Below are positions 14,893 to 22,358 of a DNA stretch of 64,000 nt, one piece after another. The stretch's first letter is position 1. The number at the start of each line of letters is the position of its first letter. A program made the position numbers and the translations under genes. Source of the DNA: Moheibacter sp035515075 (GTDB lineage: Bacteria; Bacteroidota; Bacteroidia; Flavobacteriales; Weeksellaceae); the NCBI GenBank assembly GCA_035515075.1, contig DATJBZ010000029.1, forward strand, positions 1-64,000, given 5' to 3'. Below the pieces are notes generated by a model that worked only from the letters and a program-made list of their open reading frames with translations, made no database searches and had not been told where the DNA came from.

Positions 14893-15243
14893 GCGTTGTT
14901 TTTTATGGGGAATTCAGTCATTTTATTGGTTCAATTGTTTGCGTTTTGAAATGAAGGTTTAAATATAACAAAACAAAGGAGATTTGTCGCTTTCTGAAAA
15001 TAAATAAGTAACATTTCTCAAATTGAAATAGAAGCGAAAATCGAACGCATTGCTAACAATTATGTGAAATACAGCGCTTGGTATCAATAAATATGGTTTC
15101 AAATAAATAAAAAATCTACACATTAAACCTTTACGACAATTGAGTTTAACTAAAACATTGCTAATCAAATAGATCTTGCCAATTTTTATTTGATTTTTTT
15201 TCTCTGTATTATTAAGAATTTTTCCAAGAAAAAAGCTTCTTAC
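14893..15243 (+). other. Intergenic region with a carbonic anhydrase echo
   Basis: These 351 bases hold no complete gene. The notable content is the second copy of the carbonic anhydrase 3' end. A weak inverted repeat (TAAGAA/TTCTTA, about 15208-15240) could end transcription of the response regulator gene on the minus strand. The rest is AT-rich, with no recognisable promoter. Confidence 0.6.
15030..15091 (+). repeat. Direct repeat copy B: echo of the carbonic anhydrase 3' end
   Basis: In frame this copy reads EAKIERIANNYVKYSAWYQ-stop against EGEIERIANNYVKYSAWYQ-stop in the intact gene. No hexapeptide-repeat part precedes it, so it is only a tail. Same strand as copy A, one mismatch in the 53-bp core. 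Confidence 0.85.
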
Positions 15244-16008
15244 TCAACTCTCCAACCATATTTTGAAATCTTGTACGCGCTCTCGGCTCACGATGAAAGT
15301 TTCGTCTCGGTCGATCATATGAATTTGAAAACGACTGCCTGAATGGTGGCTGATTTTTTCAATGAATTTCAAATGGACAATGGCGTTTCTACTGATTCTA
15401 AAAAAATCTTTGGGAGTCAACTGATTGTCCAATTCCCCCAAACTTTGTTCGATGGGATAAGCACGTTTTTCTGTCCACAAATAAGTCGATTTTTCGTGCG
15501 CATAAAAACAACTGATTTTTTCAGTTTCAATGGTTTTCAAATGACTGCCAATTTGGATCAAAAAACGTTCACGGTATTTGTTTTCCAAATTCTGCTGCAA
15601 AATCGATTGCAACTGAAAAACATCCCAATGGGTTGGTTTCGTATTGGCTTTGAATTTGTTCAATGCAGCCACCAAATCGTTTTCTTGAATTGGTTTGAGC
15701 AAATAATCAATGCTGTTGAACTTGAAGGCGCGCAGTGCATATTCGTCAAAGGCTGTTGTAAAAATAATGGCACTTTTGGGTTGAAAATGTTCGAAAATTT
15801 CAAAACTAATGCCGTCTCCCAATTGGATGTCCAGAAAAATCAAATCTGGCGCAGGATTTTCTGCCAACCAAGCCATGGACGCTTTTACACTGTTCAACAC
15901 AGCCATGGCTTCGAGATTGTTTTTTTGTAACAAACGCATCAAATACCGTGCAGCGGGTTTTTCATCTTCAATGATGATGCAGCTTATTTTTGGAGTGAAA
16001 TTCATCAT
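15244..16008 (-). CDS. LytTR-family response regulator
   Basis: A 254-residue two-domain regulator. The receiver domain (about 7-120) shows the acidic pair Glu14/Asp15, the phosphoacceptor Asp60 in LIFLDIQLGDG and the switch Lys105 in YLLKPI. The LytTR DNA-binding domain (about 155-254) includes TPKDFFRISRNAIVHLKFIE. The start is the ATG pair at 16008/16005, 8 bp after the kinase stop; a longer in-frame extension would lie inside the kinase gene and is unlikely. It is the last gene of a three-gene operon and is phosphorylated by the kinase encoded just upstream. Targets are unknown. Confidence 0.9.
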   Translation of the reverse strand: MMNFTPKISCIIIEDEKPAARYLMRLLQKNNLEAMAVLNSVKASMAWLAENPAPDLIFLDIQLGDGISFEIFEHFQPKSAIIFTTAFDEYALRAFKFNSIDYLLKPIQENDLVAALNKFKANTKPTHWDVFQLQSILQQNLENKYRERFLIQIGSHLKTIETEKISCFYAHEKSTYLWTEKRAYPIEQSLGELDNQLTPKDFFRISRNAIVHLKFIEKISHHSGSRFQIHMIDRDETFIVSRERVQDFKIWLES

Positions 16009-16016
16009 GCGTTCAT

Positions 16017-17372
16017 TTATTTTTCGAAACGATTGTACTTTCTTTTTTCCAATTCTTTTTGGATCATTTGGTCTTTCCAAGTGCTGGAATTGAACAAACC
16101 AAAAACTTCTATCGCATGAAAAATCACGCCAATTCCCCAACCGATCAAAGGCCAATATGCCCAATCATAGTTGCCATTGTCATTGAAATCGAGAAAGGTG
16201 AGAAACAAATTAATTACGATGTAACTGGTCAAATTCCAATAAAACTCTTGGATTTCTTCTACTCTTTTTTTCGCCAATTTGTAGGCAGCTTGGTCATAAT
16301 TTTCAGTGGCATTCATTTGGATGTTTTTTGAAGTGAGCAAAGGCAATTTCACGATGAAACTGTTTTCATTTTGTTCGATGCGAACGGTTTTTTGGCTGAA
16401 GTTTTTGTAGCGCTCTACAATGCTTTTCAAACCATTTCCAGTACTGTCATTCATTTGTTTTTTGGGTTGAAAGTTGTTTCGGATCCACAAATCATCGCCA
16501 TGGATTTCAACAGAAATGTGCAAGGGTTCTTCACTGGAAATTCGGTTGTGCTTGATGCAATTTTCCAATAGAATTTGAAGCGACAAGGGAACGATTTTGA
16601 ATTCTTCTGAAAAATCATCGATGATGTCAAAGGACAATCCTTCCTCAAATCTTTTTTGGACCAATTGCAAATAGGTTCGACTGAATGCTATTTCTTCTTT
16701 CAAAGCAACCAAAGTGTGGTCTTTTTGTTCCAAAACATAACGGTAAACTTGTGACAGCTCATTCACAAATTCTTGTGCTTTTCCAGGATTTTCATCGATC
16801 AATCCATTCAACACATTCAAACTGTTGAACAAAAAATGGGCGCTAATTTGGGATTTCAAGCTGTGTTGTTCCGTGGACAATCTCAACACTTTTTGTTGTT
16901 GTTGCTTCAAATTCATTTCCCGTAAATTTTGAAACAGAAAAACGACTTGAAAGACGACGGCAATCGTCAAAGCAATCCAAATCATCATTTGAAGAGAGTG
17001 GAGCGAACGCGATAAAAATAGCCATTCTACCGCTTCTCTCCATGAATTGCCCAAGATAACAAACATGGTCAAATACAACAAAGCACCCACCAAAAGCGTG
17101 GCGAGCCCACTTCCCACAAAGGCGAAAAACAACCGCCCCACCATGCTTCTGAAAGTGAAAAAAGGAAAGACTTTTTGAGACCACACGCTGATGGGCGCGT
17201 TGACCGCATACAACCCCAAAGAGAAATACATCGACCAACCGAAATAAGACAACAGTTGTTGAAAACTCGGTAAACTTCCTTGGTTGAAATAATAGCCAAC
17301 GGTGTTCAAAGCGGCGATGAGAATCACCAAAATGCCAGCATACAAGCCATGTTTGTATAAGCTTTTCATCAA
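16017..17372 (-). CDS. LytS/YehU-type sensor histidine kinase with C-terminal 2TM domain
   Basis: A 451-residue membrane kinase. Four hydrophobic spans (about 10-150) precede the His_kinase domain, in which SAHFLFNSLNVLNG carries the phospho-acceptor His179. Usually a proline stands before this histidine; here it is alanine. The ATP-binding N-box is LLENCIKHN (Asn271), with NGLKSIVERY further on. Residues about 361-451 form an extra module, starting AAYKLAKKRVEEIQEFYWNL and ending with two membrane spans, which matches the 2TM domain often encoded separately beside LytTR systems. It overlaps the preceding gene by 4 bp and lies 8 bp from its response regulator. Confidence 0.88.
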   Translation of the reverse strand: MMKSLYKHGLYAGILVILIAALNTVGYYFNQGSLPSFQQLLSYFGWSMYFSLGLYAVNAPISVWSQKVFPFFTFRSMVGRLFFAFVGSGLATLLVGALLYLTMFVILGNSWREAVEWLFLSRSLHSLQMMIWIALTIAVVFQVVFLFQNLREMNLKQQQQKVLRLSTEQHSLKSQISAHFLFNSLNVLNGLIDENPGKAQEFVNELSQVYRYVLEQKDHTLVALKEEIAFSRTYLQLVQKRFEEGLSFDIIDDFSEEFKIVPLSLQILLENCIKHNRISSEEPLHISVEIHGDDLWIRNNFQPKKQMNDSTGNGLKSIVERYKNFSQKTVRIEQNENSFIVKLPLLTSKNIQMNATENYDQAAYKLAKKRVEEIQEFYWNLTSYIVINLFLTFLDFNDNGNYDWAYWPLIGWGIGVIFHAIEVFGLFNSSTWKDQMIQKELEKRKYNRFEK

Positions 17373-18031
17373 TTTGGTTTGAATGATTCAACCGCTGAAC
17401 ATTTCTCCTCCCAAATTTTTTGCGCCTTGATTTCTCCCCAATGAATGTTGGGTTTGTTCAAATTTTCAGCTTCAAATTGTTGCAATGCTTTTTTTAGGTC
17501 AGGACAATATTGCACAGGCTCCTTTCCCCAAAAAGGCGCTGCTTCCATATTGAGTTGCGCGACCAAATACAGTGCTCTTGGATTTTCTGGAGCCAATTTC
17601 AAGGCTTCGTTGTAGTCCGCAAGAATGGCTGATGGCAAAGTCATCCCGTAAACTTCTGGTGATTTGGCCAATTTGATGGTGCGGATCAATCCGCGCAATA
17701 CCAATCTTTCTGCTCGCGCAATCTTGGAGGATTCCCAACTTTCCAATTCCTTGTCCAAATCCGTCGAAAGCGCGATGGCTGTTTTTGGATTCAAATGAAA
17801 AGCGCGCAATGTTTTGGTCAATAAGGCATAATAAGCTGCCAATTCATTTTCGGAATTTGCTGTAGCGATTTCTTCAAATTGTTGACTGAGAATTTGCAAG
17901 TCTTTGGCTGATTGTGCTGTTTCCAACCTTTGAGTCAAAACACTTGTTGCAGGTACATTCAATTCTTGTGCTTTGCCTTCTACAAACCAACTCACGACAA
18001 CAATTCCAATAATAATCAATAGATTTTGCAT
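17369..18031 (-). CDS. Secreted TPR-like protein of the LytTR operon
   Basis: A 220-residue protein starting at the ATG at 18031 with a signal peptide (MQNLLIIIGIVVVSWFVEG, then KAQE). The rest is helical with alternating pairs suggestive of tetratricopeptide-like repeats, e.g. ILADYNEALKLAPENPRAL, a typical TPR helix turn. Two cysteines occur near the C terminus. It overlaps the kinase start by 4 bp (ATGA) and heads the operon, so it could modulate the sensor from the periplasm; this is inferred from position. No enzymatic motif was found. Confidence 0.75.
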   Translation of the reverse strand: MQNLLIIIGIVVVSWFVEGKAQELNVPATSVLTQRLETAQSAKDLQILSQQFEEIATANSENELAAYYALLTKTLRAFHLNPKTAIALSTDLDKELESWESSKIARAERLVLRGLIRTIKLAKSPEVYGMTLPSAILADYNEALKLAPENPRALYLVAQLNMEAAPFWGKEPVQYCPDLKKALQQFEAENLNKPNIHWGEIKAQKIWEEKCSAVESFKPN

Positions 18032-18189
18032 AATTTTTATATTTAGAAGAGGCAAAATTGCACAACAATTCAACCATTCAAAAAACAAAACAGATGAACC
18101 GTCAAAATTCAAGGATGAATCGTTTGATGGGTTCATTCCCAATTCAAAAATCCACTATTGAATGCACGCTATCCGATACTTGCCATTCA

Positions 18190-19734
18190 TCATTTCACCT
18201 TCTCAAAGTCCAAATCTTGGAAATCATAACTGAAATCTGTCAAAGGAGAGATCGCCGTCATGGTCAAACCAATGATTTTTCCTTGGTCCAATTTTAGTTC
18301 AACAAAAGCATCGGCATGCAAGTAAGGATTGTCCCATTTCACCGCGTAAGTATGGTCTTTGTAATGAAACAAATCGCCTTTCAATTGTGAAGAACGCACC
18401 GATTCAAAACGCATTTTCCCTTGTTTTTTCGAGATATTTACTTGACCAAACCATGGGTCTTGGTAAGTGCCTATCAAGGCTTTGGCATACGGCATTTTTT
18501 GTGGATCATTTTGTGCGACTTTCGCCCAAACTTCTGAAGTGATTTTGTCGGCATCGCCTTTTCTTTGTGCAATTAAATCTGCATATTCTTTCACCCAATC
18601 TTTTTCTGGCAAGCCCAAATAATGGTCTTTGATCGTATTAGAAACCGCCATGAAGGCAGCGCTTTCTTGTTGGTTTGTCAAAACGATGATGCCCAAATCC
18701 AATTGTGGATACATCAAAATTTGGGTGACAATGCCTTCCAATCCACCGGTGTGAGAAACTTCCAATTTCCCATGCACATCTTGCAATTGAAAGCCCAATC
18801 CATACGCGCGAAACAAGGTGTTGTAAGGAGGTTTGGTAAAGTTGGGTTGCAAAGTTTGAGGGGTAGAAAGCAATTTCATTTGTTGTTCAGAAACGAGTGA
18901 TTTGCCATTTTTATCTTTTCCTAAGTCCAATTGAAATTGAACCCATCGCGTCAAATCATCCACATTGGAATACAAACCTGCGGCAGCATCAAAAATTGGA
19001 TGGGTATAACGATCCACCACTTTTAATTTTCCATCGATCGGCACATGTGGAACGATGACATTGCTTCGGTCTTTCAACGTATTCCAACTGGCAGCCGTGC
19101 GTTTCATTTCCAAAGGTTGAATGAAATTTTGCTCAATAAAATCTGTCCAACTCAATCCTGAAACTCTTTCGATGACAACGCCTGCAATGATATACAACAA
19201 ATTGTCATAATCGTATTTGCTGCGAAAATCAGAAACAGGTTTCAAATATTGGATGTTTTGGATGATGTCTTTTGTGGTGAAATTGTGTCCATCTGGCCAT
19301 ACCATCAAATCGCCTGCGCCTAATCCTAAACCGCTTCTGTGCACGACCAAATCACGGATGGTGAAATCTTCGGTTACAAAGTCATTGTACATTTTGAATT
19401 CGGGAATGTACTTTTTCACGCGATCGTCCCAATTGATTTTTCCTTGGTCAATCAACAAAGCAATTGCCGTAGTAGTAAAAGCTTTTGAGTTGGAAGCAAT
19501 CCCAAAGTTGGTCGCGCTGTTTACTTTTTCTCCTGTCACAATGTTGGCAAGACCGTATCCTTTCGCCAGAACGACTTCTCCGTTGTGTACAATTCCAACA
19601 GAAATTCCTGGAACATTGAATGTTTCTAAAGTTTCTTGAACGACTTGATCGACTTTGTCTTCTGAAATTTCTTGCGAAAATCCGAACCAAGACAATAGAA
19701 ATACAAAAACGAATGTTTTATTTTTTAAGGACAT
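18190..19734 (-). CDS. Beta-lactamase-family serine hydrolase with C-terminal DUF3471-like domain
   Basis: A 514-residue secreted protein of the class C beta-lactamase / penicillin-binding fold. The signal peptide is MSLKNKTFVFVFLLSWFGFS. Catalytic elements are SNSK (Ser81, Lys84), YDN (Tyr176, Asn178) and HTGG (His328), the S-x-x-K, Y-x-N and H-T-G triad of this family. Residues from about 400 form an extra beta-rich C-terminal domain found in peptidase/esterase-type members. True antibiotic hydrolysis is not implied: most such proteins are D-amino-peptidases or esterases. The 158 bp between this gene and the LytTR operon hold nothing notable. Confidence 0.88.
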   Translation of the reverse strand: MSLKNKTFVFVFLLSWFGFSQEISEDKVDQVVQETLETFNVPGISVGIVHNGEVVLAKGYGLANIVTGEKVNSATNFGIASNSKAFTTTAIALLIDQGKINWDDRVKKYIPEFKMYNDFVTEDFTIRDLVVHRSGLGLGAGDLMVWPDGHNFTTKDIIQNIQYLKPVSDFRSKYDYDNLLYIIAGVVIERVSGLSWTDFIEQNFIQPLEMKRTAASWNTLKDRSNVIVPHVPIDGKLKVVDRYTHPIFDAAAGLYSNVDDLTRWVQFQLDLGKDKNGKSLVSEQQMKLLSTPQTLQPNFTKPPYNTLFRAYGLGFQLQDVHGKLEVSHTGGLEGIVTQILMYPQLDLGIIVLTNQQESAAFMAVSNTIKDHYLGLPEKDWVKEYADLIAQRKGDADKITSEVWAKVAQNDPQKMPYAKALIGTYQDPWFGQVNISKKQGKMRFESVRSSQLKGDLFHYKDHTYAVKWDNPYLHADAFVELKLDQGKIIGLTMTAISPLTDFSYDFQDLDFEKVK

Positions 19735-19867
19735 AATTTAAACTTGAAAATGGATAAATGATTGAATAGCGAATATCCTCATTTCTTTAAAAATGAGCAA
19801 ATTCTGCGCAATCAATGTGCACATTATTTATCGGTCCAAAAAAGAATGCGTAAATTCGTCGTTCTAA

Positions 19868-19875
19868 TATTTTTG
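19868..19875 (+). promoter_or_regulatory. -7 promoter element at the methyltransferase gene
   Basis: TATTTTTG, a perfect element, ends 1 bp before the first ATG (19877) and 13 bp before the second in-frame ATG (19889). This suggests that 19889 is the true start if the promoter is used. Confidence 0.4.
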
Positions 19876-19876
19876 G

Positions 19877-20584
19877 ATGAGAGATGTAATGGGGCAAGCG
19901 ATTTGGGATTTTTACCACAACGATTCGCCGGAAGATATTTTGACAGAAACGACGATTTCTGAAATGGATGTGATGTCCGTAGCCTATTTGTTTCGTGCAT
20001 TTGACAAAATGAATCTCATTGAAAAAAAGGCGATGGAATTGACCCACGGCAAAGTGCTAGATGTTGGAGCAGGAGCAGGAGCGCATAGTTTGTACCTTCA
20101 AAACGAAAGAAAACTAAGGGTCACCGCTTTGGAAGTTTCTCCAAAATCGAGTGAAGTTTGTCGATTGAGAGGCATTGTAGACGTGCGTTGTCAGGCTTTG
20201 TTAGATTTTCCAACCGAAAAGTTTGACACGATTTTGTTGTTGATGAATGGGACTGGGATTTTTGAGAATTTAAAAAAAATCACTCTTTATTTGAAAAAAC
20301 TGCACGAGCTATTGTCAGATGATGGTCAAATCTTGATTGATAGTACTGATGTGATTTATATGTACAATGAATTGGACAGCATGGATTTGCCTTTGGACCG
20401 ATACTATGGAGAAGTGAAATTCCATCTTTTTTATAAAGGGACAAAAGAAAAGCCTTTTCCTTGGTTGTTTTTGGATTACAATTTGTTCAAGAAATTGGCA
20501 GAGCAAAATCATTTCAAAGTAGAAAAAATCATGGATGTGGGACCAGCCTATCTTGCGCGATTGCAAAAAAGTAACTTGAAGTAA
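19877..20584 (+). CDS. Class I SAM-dependent methyltransferase
   Basis: A 235-residue Rossmann-fold methyltransferase. Motif I is KVLDVGAGAGAHSLYL (about 59-74), followed by VTALEVSPKSSEVC (motif II) and FDTILLLMNGTGIF (motif IV). The substrate cannot be named; close Bacteroidota relatives are annotated only as methyltransferases. An alternative start at 19889 (MGQAIWDFYH) fits the promoter better. It stands alone, with 214 bp of non-coding sequence behind it (20585-20798) in which I see no gene; a minus-strand frame there has no recognisable content. Confidence 0.8.
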   Translation: MRDVMGQAIWDFYHNDSPEDILTETTISEMDVMSVAYLFRAFDKMNLIEKKAMELTHGKVLDVGAGAGAHSLYLQNERKLRVTALEVSPKSSEVCRLRGIVDVRCQALLDFPTEKFDTILLLMNGTGIFENLKKITLYLKKLHELLSDDGQILIDSTDVIYMYNELDSMDLPLDRYYGEVKFHLFYKGTKEKPFPWLFLDYNLFKKLAEQNHFKVEKIMDVGPAYLARLQKSNLK

Positions 20585-20798
20585 ACGCGGAAAGGTCGGA
20601 AGTTTTTAGGCCAACATTCATTCAAAAAATGCAATAAAAAAATATCGGGATTTTCATCAGCGTGTGGACAAGAATTGATATGTTTGGGCACATGAAAATG
20701 ACCTGTCTGAAATCGTGCGAAAAGCTTGTTGTAGGAAAGGTGTGAGGTTAAAATCATTTAAATAAAATAGAATATTATTTGTCAATTGAAAAGATAAA

Positions 20799-22214
20799 AT
20801 GGAGTCAATCAGTGTTTTTGAAATTATAAAAGTAGGCATCGGTCCATCAAGTTCGCACACGATGGGACCTTGGAATGCTGCGGAAATGTTTTTGAATTTG
20901 ATCCGAGAAAAACAGGCGTTGAAGAATGTCAATGCAGTCTACGTCGAATTCTTTGGATCATTGGCAAAAACAGGCATTGGACATGGAACGGACATTGCCG
21001 GGATGCTCGGATTGTCAGGAGAGGATTTTACCCAAATCGATACATCGACAATTAACGAAAAAATAGAAGCCATCAAATCCAGCCAACAACTGAATTTGGG
21101 CGGTGAACACTGCATTCATTTTGTGTATGGCGAACATTTGGTGTTGAACAAACAAAAGAATTTGCCCTTTCATCCCAATGGAATGATTTTCAAAGCGGTC
21201 TTTCAAGATGGAACCGAATTGGAACAAGATTACTATTCCATCGGTGGTGGTTTTGTGGCCACACAAGATGAAATTACAGTGGCGGATATTTGTACAAGAA
21301 CTTTGTATCCTTGTCACAAAGGTGCTGATGTATTGAAATACTGTGCGCAGTTGGGCATTTCTTTTTCAGATTTGGTGTATTTGAACGAAGAAAGTTGGCG
21401 CAGCCGAGAAGCAATTGACCAGCATGCTTTGGGCATTTGGCAACACATCAAAGAGTGCATTTACAAAGGCGTGAACCAAGAAGGAATTCTTCCAGGTGGT
21501 TTGCGCGTGGTGCGCAGGGCTTTTGGTCTGAACCAAACTTTGTTGGGCGGAAAATCCTATGAAAATTTGGAGGAATGGTACCAATTGGTGATCGATGCGG
21601 AACCGAGTTTTACCAACATCAACAAATGGGTTTCTTGTTTTGCATTGGCGGTCAACGAAGAAAATGCGAGTTTCGGCCGAATCATCACTGCACCGACCAA
21701 TGGCGCGAGCGGAATCATTCCTGCGGTATTGATGTATGCACAAACTTTTACGGAATTCAAAAGCGAAGACGCAATCATCCGATTTTTATTGGTCGCTGGG
21801 GAAATTGGTACATTGTTCAAGAAAAATGCGACCATTTCAGCAGCCATGGGTGGTTGCCAAGCTGAAACAGGCGTTTCTTCCGCCATGGCAGCAGCAGGTT
21901 TGACCGAAATCATGGGCGGATCTCCTGGCCAAGTTCTGATGGCAGCAGAAATTGCCATGGAACACCATTTGGGCTTGACATGTGATCCAATTGCTGGTTT
22001 GGTCCAAATTCCATGCATTGAACGCAATTCAATGGGCGCCATCAAAGCCATCACAGCAGCCAACATCGCCATTGAAAGCGATCCTACCAATGCGCGGGTC
22101 ACTTTGGATGAAGTGATTCAAACCATGTGGGAAACTGCACAAAGCATGAATGACCGTTTCAAAGAAACTTCGGAAGGCGGTTTGGCGATTGCCGTCAACA
22201 TTGCAGAATGTTAG
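20799..22214 (+). CDS. sdaA: L-serine ammonia-lyase, iron-sulfur type
   Basis: Converts L-serine to pyruvate and ammonia using an oxygen-sensitive [4Fe-4S] cluster. It is the 471-residue single-chain form: a beta domain opens with the signature GIGPSSSHTMGPWNAAE, and the alpha domain carries TAPTNGASGIIPAV and the three cluster cysteines, Cys353 (GGCQAETG), Cys395 (LTCDP) and Cys406 (QIPCIERN). Start and length match the family. It faces clpC with a shared terminator between them. Nothing suggests an operon. Confidence 0.93.
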   Translation: MESISVFEIIKVGIGPSSSHTMGPWNAAEMFLNLIREKQALKNVNAVYVEFFGSLAKTGIGHGTDIAGMLGLSGEDFTQIDTSTINEKIEAIKSSQQLNLGGEHCIHFVYGEHLVLNKQKNLPFHPNGMIFKAVFQDGTELEQDYYSIGGGFVATQDEITVADICTRTLYPCHKGADVLKYCAQLGISFSDLVYLNEESWRSREAIDQHALGIWQHIKECIYKGVNQEGILPGGLRVVRRAFGLNQTLLGGKSYENLEEWYQLVIDAEPSFTNINKWVSCFALAVNEENASFGRIITAPTNGASGIIPAVLMYAQTFTEFKSEDAIIRFLLVAGEIGTLFKKNATISAAMGGCQAETGVSSAMAAAGLTEIMGGSPGQVLMAAEIAMEHHLGLTCDPIAGLVQIPCIERNSMGAIKAITAANIAIESDPTNARVTLDEVIQTMWETAQSMNDRFKETSEGGLAIAVNIAEC

Positions 22215-22301
22215 CGCTTGTTTAAAAATACAATTAAGAAAAATAAATACTTCTAAAATCAATCTTTCGTTAAAGTTTAAATAGACTTTTAAATTAAAAA
22301 C

Positions 22302-22332
22302 AAAAAAAGCTCCGCATAAAACGGAGCTTTTT
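22302..22332 (+). terminator. Bidirectional terminator between sdaA and clpC
   Basis: The stem AAAAGCTCCG/CGGAGCTTTT has a 7-base loop, with A-runs and T-runs on both sides, so it can serve both convergent genes. Confidence 0.8.
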
Positions 22333-22358
22333 AGTAGTTGTATAAAATCTGTACTCAA

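Noticed and set aside
20548..20757. Minus-strand frame of 69 codons between the methyltransferase and serine dehydratase genes
   Set aside because: It overlaps the methyltransferase end, has no motif or promoter, and no similarity I recognise.
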